This document shows positions 5,444 through 9,581 of a stretch of DNA of 9,581 nt, in pieces. The notes beneath the pieces are model-generated. The model saw nothing but the letters and a program-made list of their open reading frames with translations, was not told where the DNA came from and ran no database searches. The position numbers were made by a program, and so were the translations under genes. Source of the DNA: Solirubrobacterales bacterium (GTDB lineage Bacteria; Actinomycetota; Thermoleophilia; Solirubrobacterales; Solirubrobacteraceae); contig JAFMRN010000068.1 in NCBI GenBank assembly GCA_017354065.1, forward strand, positions 1 to 9,581. The letters run 5' to 3'. The first letter of the stretch is position 1, and each line of letters begins with the position of its first letter.

Positions 5444-6709
5444 TCAGATCCGGACGTGCCCGGAGCCCTCGACCAGGTACTTGAATGTGCACAGCTCGCG
5501 CACCCCGATCGGCCCGCGCGCGTGCAGCTTCTGGGTGGAGTTGCCAATCTCCGCGCCCATGCCGAACTCGCCGCCGTCAGTGAACCGGGTTGATGCGTTC
5601 ACGTACACGCAGGCGGCATCGACGGACAGCTGGAACTGCCGCGCGGCGTCCGCGGAGCCGGTCACGATCGCCTCGGAGTGACCGCTGCCGTGCTTGTTGA
5701 TGTGGCTGATCGCCTCCTCGGCGGAGCCGACCACCTTGACGGCCATCTCGAGGTCCAGATACTCGGTGTCCCAGTCCGCGGCGACCGCCTCGCGCACGCC
5801 GATCCCGGGCACCGCCTCACGGGTGGCGTGATCACCGTGCAGCTGCACGCCGGCGTCGTGCAGCGCATGCAGGACACGCGGCAGGAACCGCTCGGCGACC
5901 GACTCGTGCACCAGCAGCGTCTCCGCCGCGTTGCAGACGCCAGGTCGCTGGACCTTGGCGTTGATCACTATCTCCTGGGCCTTGGCCAAGTCCGCGGTCT
6001 CATCCACGTACACGTGGCAGTTGCCGGCTGCCGCGTAGATCACCGGCACGGTTGCAACGTCCTTGAGCACGTTCTTCAGGCCTTCACCCCCGCGCGGGAT
6101 GATCAGATCGACCGTTTCGGTCTGGGTTGCAAGCTCGGTCAGCTCCGCACGGTCTCCGCCCCCGATCAGTGACAGCGCACCCTCGGGCAAGCCGGCAGCC
6201 GTCGCAGCGTCTGAGGCGATCGACGCCAGGATCGCGTTTGAGTGCGTCGCGCTGGACGACCCGCGCAGGACTATCGCGTTGCCCGACTTCAGGCACAGCG
6301 CCGCACAGTCGATCGTCACGTTCGGCCGTGCCTCATAGATCACGCCGACAACCCCCAGCGGTACCCGTACCTTCCGCACGTCCAGCCCGTTCGGCAGCCG
6401 GAAGCCGTCGATCACCTCGCCGACGGGATCGCCCAGCTGCGCGATCTTCCGCGTACCTTCCGCGATCGCGCGGACCCGCGCCGCGTCCAGGGTCAGCCGG
6501 TCCATCAGCGCCGCGGACAGCCCGTTCTCGCGCCCGGCCTCCAGGTCAGCCGCGTTGGCCTCAAGGATCTCCGGCGTGCGCGTGATCAGCGCGTCGGCCA
6601 CCGCCTCAAGCGCGGCGTTCTTCACGTCGGCGCCGGCCTGAGCCAGCTGATGTGACGCGGCCTTGGCCTGGCGGCAGATTTCCTCGACTGAGCTGGTCGC
6701 TGTGGCCAT
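5444..6709 (-). CDS. proA: Glutamate-5-semialdehyde dehydrogenase (gamma-glutamyl phosphate reductase)
   Basis: Second step of proline synthesis: reduces gamma-glutamyl phosphate to glutamate-5-semialdehyde with NADPH. The 421 residues cover the complete aldehyde-dehydrogenase-fold enzyme. Landmarks are PLGVVGVIYEARPN (117-130), LKSGNAIVLRG (140-150), IPRGG (204-208), the catalytic cysteine C259 in RPGVCNAAETLL, and GMGAEIGNSTQKLHARGP (383-400). The ATG at 6709 is preceded by TACTCT ending 8 bases upstream and by no Shine-Dalgarno sequence. proA normally follows proB directly. Here proB lies about 1.76 kb upstream beyond a Uma2 gene and a toxin-antitoxin-like pair, so proA probably needs its own promoter or readthrough from the Uma2 gene 47 bases upstream. 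nadD follows after 6 bases. Confidence 0.98.
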   Translation of the reverse strand: MATATSSVEEICRQAKAASHQLAQAGADVKNAALEAVADALITRTPEILEANAADLEAGRENGLSAALMDRLTLDAARVRAIAEGTRKIAQLGDPVGEVIDGFRLPNGLDVRKVRVPLGVVGVIYEARPNVTIDCAALCLKSGNAIVLRGSSSATHSNAILASIASDAATAAGLPEGALSLIGGGDRAELTELATQTETVDLIIPRGGEGLKNVLKDVATVPVIYAAAGNCHVYVDETADLAKAQEIVINAKVQRPGVCNAAETLLVHESVAERFLPRVLHALHDAGVQLHGDHATREAVPGIGVREAVAADWDTEYLDLEMAVKVVGSAEEAISHINKHGSGHSEAIVTGSADAARQFQLSVDAACVYVNASTRFTDGGEFGMGAEIGNSTQKLHARGPIGVRELCTFKYLVEGSGHVRI

Positions 6710-6717
6710 CTATAAGA

Positions 6718-6723
6718 AGAGTA
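6718..6723 (-). promoter_or_regulatory. Possible -10 element of proA (TACTCT)
   Basis: On the minus strand TACTCT ends 8 bases before the proA ATG, in the 47-base gap after the Uma2 gene. It matches the recurring TANNNT arrangement and would give a leaderless proA transcript. The same gap holds a small GGCCG-GAGA-CGGCC hairpin (6740-6753, minus strand) without a T-tract, of unknown meaning. Confidence 0.3.
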
Positions 6724-6756
6724 CCCGTCAGCGGGGCGTGGCCGTCTCCGGCCGGC

Positions 6757-7326
6757 TCAGGCGTGACTGGTGCCGAACAGTTCCGCCAGCGCCAGCGGCG
6801 TGGTGACAGGCGCCGCGACCGGAGCGAGCGTCTCAGGCACAGTGTGCGTGGTGATCTCCGTGTACCCGTCCGGCCCCGGTTCGCGATGCACGATCACTGT
6901 CTGAGCCGGCAGGTCGACGACCCAGTACTCGGCAACGCCTTCGGCGTAGATGTCGGGCTTGACGACGGTGTCGTGGCGCTTGGAGGCGACCGCCACCTCC
7001 ACCACCAGGGCAGATTCGCGCGGCAGCGCACCGCCGCCACGCCCGGCCCTGGGAACAACCATCACGTCCGGCTGGGGCTCGGAGTCGGATGTCCGGATCG
7101 CGGAGGATCTGCGGACTACGAACTGCTCGCGGTCGACGTTGTCGATCAGCCAGTAGTGGAGGTGATCGACCGCCGCCTCATGATCCTCAGACAGCGGACC
7201 CATCACCATGATCACCCCATGGATCAGCTCGACCCGACGGCCCTCCCAGTCCGGGTCGTTGGCCAGCGCCTCATACTCGTCGACCGTGTAGCGAGTCGCC
7301 AGCTGATCAGCTGCGATTAGCGCCAT
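6757..7326 (-). CDS. Uma2 family (DUF820) PD-(D/E)XK nuclease-like protein
   Basis: A 189-residue protein of the Uma2/DUF820 family, which has the restriction-endonuclease fold; its substrate and biological role are not established. The core is intact: E33 in RRVELIHGVIM, the PD pair at 86-87 in EPQPDVMVVPR, E110 in ALVVEVAVAS, K123 in TVVKPDIYAEG, and the family-typical VAEYWVVDLP (131-140). The C-terminal part (HREPGPDGYTEI onward) matches the usual beta-rich end. So it looks complete, not decayed. The start at ATG 7326 is supported by a TAGACT box 6 bases upstream and no Shine-Dalgarno site. It lies between proA and a toxin-antitoxin-like pair, in the accessory block that splits the proline genes. 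Uma2 genes are abundant, often multicopy, in actinobacteria and cyanobacteria. Confidence 0.9.
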   Translation of the reverse strand: MALIAADQLATRYTVDEYEALANDPDWEGRRVELIHGVIMVMGPLSEDHEAAVDHLHYWLIDNVDREQFVVRRSSAIRTSDSEPQPDVMVVPRAGRGGGALPRESALVVEVAVASKRHDTVVKPDIYAEGVAEYWVVDLPAQTVIVHREPGPDGYTEITTHTVPETLAPVAAPVTTPLALAELFGTSHA

Positions 7327-7332
7327 GTGCCA

Positions 7333-7338
7333 AGTCTA
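7333..7338 (-). promoter_or_regulatory. Possible -10 element of the Uma2 gene (TAGACT)
   Basis: TAGACT on the minus strand ends exactly 6 bases before the ATG at 7326, the best-placed leaderless arrangement in the window. The nine bases TAGACTTGG are identical to those upstream of tRNA-Ala. The -35 region is not conserved. About 50 bases further upstream lies a short inverted repeat, TTTTGA (7386-7391) and TCAAAA (7398-7403). Confidence 0.4.
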
Positions 7339-7509
7339 AAGCCGCCCCATCCCCGAAACCTAAAGACGTCCCTTTACATAGGTGTTTTTGACCGATTTCA
7401 AAACTTGTGCAGTCTGCTGAATTCGACCGCGCGTGAATGTGCGGTTTGCACGAGTATTGAAATAACCCAAAACCATCCATAGAACCACCGGAGCGAGTAC
7501 GTTCCTTCC

Positions 7510-7656
7510 ATGCCCGAACGTCACGCAAGCTGCAGCTGCGGCCAGCTGACCGTGCAGAGATTTCGGGCTTTGAAAGAGGTGGAGCTGGCGGTTGCCGACA
7601 GGTGGTGTCGCGCGCGGTCCCGGAAGCTGGGGATCGAGCGCTTTCGCGCTCGATGA
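7510..7656 (+). pseudogene. Probable truncated fragment of a GFA-family (DUF636/CENP-V) protein
   Basis: From ATG at 7510 the frame reads MPERHASCSCGQLTVQ, very like the N-terminus of GFA-family zinc proteins (glutathione-dependent formaldehyde-activating enzyme family), where an SC-x-CG pair supplies the first zinc cysteines. After about 16 residues the resemblance stops: no CHCxxCQ motif follows, and the frame ends at TGA after 48 codons, against roughly 115-150 residues for an intact member. I could not find the missing part in another frame up to 7813, so this looks like a deletion remnant. No ribosome-binding site is visible. The alternative is an unrelated short open frame with a chance N-terminal match. 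Confidence 0.45.
7633..7654. repeat. Perfect 9-bp hairpin; GAAA tetraloop on the minus strand
   Basis: ATCGAGCGC (7633-7641) and GCGCTCGAT (7646-7654) are perfect inverted arms around TTTC. Transcribed from the minus strand the loop is GAAA, a stable GNRA tetraloop closed by C-G. No T-tract follows on either strand, so a simple intrinsic terminator is unlikely. The eleven bases TGTCGCGCGCG occur directly on both sides (7606-7616, 7661-7671). It may be a structured RNA element, a mobile-element end or a protein-binding site. Confidence 0.6.
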
Positions 7657-7801
7657 GGTTTGTCGCGCGCGCACGAGCCGTATCGACGCTCGCTCGCAGG
7701 CCTGCGCGACTACCGAAGATCACGGGCGCTGAGCAAACGGGTGCGCGCCAGCACGGCTAATCCCATCAGAGAACGCGATAGGCACCGTCGGTTGTGTATG
7801 A

Positions 7802-7809
7802 CATAATCT
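7802..7809 (+). promoter_or_regulatory. Possible -10 element of the toxin-antitoxin-like operon
   Basis: Overlapping CATAAT (7802-7807) and TAATCT (7804-7809) end 6 and 4 bases before the GTG at 7814, which has no Shine-Dalgarno site. The small palindrome TATG-A-CATA (7797-7805) overlaps this box and could be an operator half-site for the ribbon-helix-helix protein encoded downstream, as autoregulation is usual for such pairs. There is no clear -35. Confidence 0.35.
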
Positions 7810-7813
7810 GTTA

Positions 7814-8068
7814 GTGGAGTATCGGTTCACGAGAGCGGCACGTCGGCATCGAGTAGGCCGCGCCTCAGCCAGATTCGTCATGCAGAACACAATCCCATCT
7901 GTGAAAAGTGACCCGGCGACTGGGCAGAGATCCCGCTTTTGGGAAGGACCAGATGAGCGCGGCCGCGAGCTTGAGATAGCGGCTGTTGAAGTATCGGATT
8001 GCTGGCTCGTGATCCATGTGATGCCGACCGCCCTGAGACACAAAGGACCCCGATATGACCGCCGATGA
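7814..8068 (+). CDS. Putative small toxin of a type II toxin-antitoxin-like pair
   Basis: An 84-residue basic protein starting at GTG 7814. I do not recognise a named family with certainty. The layout is a basic N-terminus (EYRFTRAARRHRVGRASARF, 2-21), a GPDERGRELEIAAVEV stretch (45-60) and a hydrophobic strand CWLVIHVMPTALR (63-75). This suggests a small alpha/beta toxin fold like those of BrnT/DUF4258-type proteins. The toxin role is inferred from size, charge and context: its last 14 bases overlap the start of a ribbon-helix-helix gene, and toxin-first order occurs in BrnT-BrnA and HigB-HigA systems. Codon use differs from the flanking housekeeping genes: four AGA codons and one ATA in 84, whereas I saw no AGA in the leuS codons I read. 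That suggests transfer. The start is apparently leaderless. Confidence 0.65.
   Translation: MEYRFTRAARRHRVGRASARFVMQNTIPSVKSDPATGQRSRFWEGPDERGRELEIAAVEVSDCWLVIHVMPTALRHKGPRYDRR
8042..8047 (+). promoter_or_regulatory. Ribosome-binding site of the antitoxin-like gene (AAAGGA)
   Basis: AAAGGA inside the 3' end of the toxin-like gene ends 7 bases before the ATG at 8055. It fixes that start and implies independent, efficient initiation of the antitoxin-like gene, in contrast to the toxin-like gene, which has no such site. Confidence 0.65.
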
Positions 8069-8357
8069 TGTGACCTTCGGTCCTGACGTGGACCTGGATG
8101 ACGAGGTAATCCTGCTTCCCGACGGGGAGCGGCTGACCGAAGAGCGCGCCGAACAGCTCGCTGAGAACGTCGTTGCCCTACACCGGGGCGGTCGTCCGTC
8201 CGTTTCGGGCGGCAGAAAGCGCACCCCTGTGATGTCGCTGCGCGTTCCCGAGGCCACCCGTGCTGCGCTAGAAGCGCTTGCGCGGGCACAGGGGCGGCGA
8301 CTGGCTGATGTATCCCGCGACGCGCTCAACGAGTACGTCAGGACACACAGCTCCTAA
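8055..8357 (+). CDS. Ribbon-helix-helix (CopG/Arc-like) antitoxin-like protein
   Basis: A 100-residue acidic-to-basic protein. The C-terminal part is a ribbon-helix-helix DNA-binding domain: beta strand TPVMSLRVPEA (57-67), helix 1 about 67-80 and helix 2 about 83-97 (LADVSRDALNEYVRTH). The N-terminal half (DVDLDDEVILLPDGERLTEE, 11-30, then a helix through about 43) is probably the toxin-binding part; a GGRPSVSGGRKR linker joins the two. Expected roles are neutralising the upstream protein and repressing their shared promoter as a dimer. The gene overlaps the upstream one by 14 bases and has its own AAAGGA site. It ends 113 bases before the convergent proB stop. The fold is fairly sure; the antitoxin role rests on the pairing. 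Confidence 0.75.
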   Translation: MTADDVTFGPDVDLDDEVILLPDGERLTEERAEQLAENVVALHRGGRPSVSGGRKRTPVMSLRVPEATRAALEALARAQGRRLADVSRDALNEYVRTHSS

Positions 8358-8470
8358 CCGCGGAGCCGCCGCGTCAACCCAATCGAGCGGAGCGAGATCC
8401 AAAGCGGGAGCGAAGCGGTCTCCTCCGTGCGAGCCACGCGGTCGCCGGCACCCGAGCCCTCCCTCGTTGC

Positions 8471-9571
8471 CTACGCGAGTGCGAAGTAATCCCGGTGGAT
8501 CGCCTCCGCGGGGGCGTCGGGCAGCAGCTCACGGATGCGGGCGGACTTGAGACCCTGGGCACGGCCCATCTCGCTGGCTGAGTAGCTGGCGATCCCCTTG
8601 CCGATCAGCTCGCCGTCATGGCGGACCTCAACGGCGTCACCGGCGTCAAACGAACCAAGGACGCGAGAGATGCCCACCGGCAACAGGCTGGTGCCGCCGT
8701 CACGCAGGGCGCGGGCCGCGCCGGCGTCAACGATAACCTCACCGCGCGTGGGCTTCGCGTAGCGCAGCCACAGCTTGAAGGAGGAGTAGCGCCCGGGCTC
8801 GCCGGCCAGGAAGCGAGTGCCGACGGATGCGCCGGACACGGCGGCCTCGATCACGCCGGGCTCCAGCCCGCCGGCGATCACGGTCGGGATGCCGGCCGCC
8901 GTCGCCATCTCCGCCGCCACGACTTTGGAGCGCATGCCGCCCGAGCCGAGCGACGAGGTCTGGTGGCCGATCGCAAGCGACGCAAGCTCGTCAATGTCGC
9001 GCACCTCTGAAACCAGCGCCGCATGCGGGTCCTCGAGCGGATCAGCGGTGTACACGCCGCCGGCGACCGTCAACAAGACCAGCAGCTCGGCACCCAGCAG
9101 GATCGCCACCTGCGCGGCGAGGAAATCGTTGTCGCCGAAGGAGATCTCATCAGTCGTGGTGGTGTCGTTCTCGTTGATCACCGGAACGACGCCCCAGTCC
9201 AGGAGCTGGCGCAGCGTCTGGCGGGCGTTCAGGTAGTGGCTGCGCGCGCTGATGTCAAAGAACGTCAACAGGACCTGTGCGCTGGCGACGTCACGCGCCG
9301 CCAGCAGCTGGTCATAGACGTGGTAGAGCTTGCCCTGTCCGACGGCTGAGGCCGCCTGCAGCTCACCGATCCGGCGCGTGCGCTGCGCCGGGGCGATCCC
9401 GATCGCCTCCAGCCCGCGCGCGATCGCGCCGCTGGTGACGATCACCGGCTCCGCTCCCGCCCGCGACAAGGCCGCGACCTGGTCCGCGACCCCGGCTAGC
9501 ACCTCCTCGCGCAGGCGTCCGTCTGAGTCGGCCACCACGCTGGAGCCGAGCTTCACCACGATCGGGGGCAT
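8471..9571 (-). CDS. proB: Glutamate 5-kinase
   Basis: First and normally proline-inhibited step of proline synthesis: phosphorylates glutamate on its gamma-carboxyl with ATP. It is 366 residues: an amino-acid kinase domain (1 to about 255) and a PUA domain (about 275-350). Landmarks are VVKLGSS with K7 (5-11), VTSGAI (45-50), INENDTTTTDEISFGDND (132-149) and the ATP-loop SLGSGGMRSK (207-216). The segment LLTVAGGVYTADP (166-178) has T-V where ProB usually has T-D at the nucleotide site. The start at ATG 9571 is supported by GGAG 5 bases upstream. A TGA overlaps this ATG as TGATG, so a preceding gene, often obg, probably ends there, but it is outside the window. The gene is separated from proA by an accessory block. 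Confidence 0.97.
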   Translation of the reverse strand: MPPIVVKLGSSVVADSDGRLREEVLAGVADQVAALSRAGAEPVIVTSGAIARGLEAIGIAPAQRTRRIGELQAASAVGQGKLYHVYDQLLAARDVASAQVLLTFFDISARSHYLNARQTLRQLLDWGVVPVINENDTTTTDEISFGDNDFLAAQVAILLGAELLVLLTVAGGVYTADPLEDPHAALVSEVRDIDELASLAIGHQTSSLGSGGMRSKVVAAEMATAAGIPTVIAGGLEPGVIEAAVSGASVGTRFLAGEPGRYSSFKLWLRYAKPTRGEVIVDAGAARALRDGGTSLLPVGISRVLGSFDAGDAVEVRHDGELIGKGIASYSASEMGRAQGLKSARIRELLPDAPAEAIHRDYFALA

Positions 9572-9576
9572 CAGGG

Positions 9577-9580
9577 CTCC
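9577..9580 (-). promoter_or_regulatory. Ribosome-binding site of proB (GGAG)
   Basis: GGAG on the minus strand, 5 bases before the proB ATG. With the TGATG overlap at the start codon it suggests that proB is an internal operon gene read from upstream of the window. Confidence 0.6.
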
Positions 9581-9581
9581 A

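Larger units (their letters stand above)
7327..7813. other. 487-base region without an intact gene, between Uma2 and the toxin-like gene
   Basis: I see no convincing intact coding sequence here. The part from about 7360 to 7510 is clearly more A/T-rich than the flanking housekeeping genes. It includes the TTTTGA/TCAAAA inverted repeat (7386-7403). Next comes the start of a GFA-family protein (7510 onward) that soon loses its similarity, then a strong 9-bp hairpin at 7633-7654 flanked by direct copies of TGTCGCGCGCG (7606-7616 and 7661-7671). Open frames longer than 60 codons on the minus strand here have no recognisable family and atypical composition. The region looks like remnants of acquired and partly deleted DNA. 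Confidence 0.6.

Noticed and set aside
7307..7723. Minus-strand frames of 138 and 104 codons in the gap upstream of Uma2
   Set aside because: There are no recognisable domains, no ribosome-binding site or start-box support, and the composition is atypical; one runs into the Uma2 gene region. Treated as chance frames in decayed DNA.
7653..7760. Second small plus-strand frame of about 35 codons overlapping the GFA fragment stop as ATGA
   Set aside because: It is short, Arg/Ala-rich, without a recognisable motif, and its start lies inside the perfect hairpin; not supportable as a gene.
7720..8329. Minus-strand frames of 189 and 154 codons opposite the toxin-antitoxin-like pair
   Set aside because: They are antisense to two overlapping plus-strand genes with a clear ribbon-helix-helix domain and a ribosome-binding site.
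8358..8470. Terminator between the antitoxin-like gene and proB
   Set aside because: Only a 5-bp CGCGG/CCGCG pairing and imperfect GGAGCGA repeats (near 8388-8412) are seen, with no T-tract; not strong enough to annotate.
1..9581. CRISPR array, insertion sequence, phage genes, rRNA
   Set aside because: I saw no regularly spaced repeats, transposase or integrase motifs, phage structural genes, or rRNA sequence on either strand.

Overview
The window is GC-rich chromosomal DNA in which most of the sequence is coding. Gene content and order point to a high-GC actinobacterium: an obg-type operon remnant proB / proA-nadD-rsfS, a DUF4345 membrane protein, a CBS-domain family II pyrophosphatase, a tRNA without an encoded CCA end, and apparently leaderless starts. 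A deep branch such as Thermoleophilia/Solirubrobacterales is my best guess. It is an inference, not read from a marker gene.

Layout. (1) 1-1262, minus: the N-terminal 420 codons of leucyl-tRNA synthetase, cut by the window edge. (2) 1420-2154, plus, divergent from leuS: a 244-residue coiled-coil protein whose disordered tail ends in a peptide resembling the FtsZ C-terminal tail. (3) 2185-2258, plus: tRNA-Ala(GGC), followed after one base by a DUF4345 membrane protein (2260-2667). (4) 2766-4457, plus: a family II (DHH) inorganic pyrophosphatase with CBS and DRTGG regulatory domains, convergent with the next block. (5) 6709 down to 4476, minus: proA, nadD and rsfS, tightly packed. (6) 6757-8357: an accessory block holding a Uma2-family nuclease-like gene (minus), a 487-base gap with a fragment of a GFA-family gene and a strong hairpin, and a toxin-antitoxin-like pair (plus). 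(7) 9571 down to 8471, minus: proB, probably continuing an operon whose upstream member lies outside the window.

How it fits together. proB and proA catalyse the first two steps of proline synthesis and are usually adjacent; here about 1.76 kb of accessory DNA separates them. nadD (NAD synthesis) and rsfS (ribosome silencing) follow proA in the arrangement common to many bacteria. leuS and tRNA-Ala belong to translation. The pyrophosphatase hydrolyses PPi of the kind released by aminoacylation and by NadD, but that link is metabolic only.

The observations most worth following are the FtsZ-tail-like peptide on the coiled-coil protein, the accessory island between proB and proA with an unassigned toxin-like gene, a recurring TANNNT box 4-11 bases upstream of genes lacking a Shine-Dalgarno sequence, and the DUF4345 gene that starts almost at the 3' end of a tRNA.
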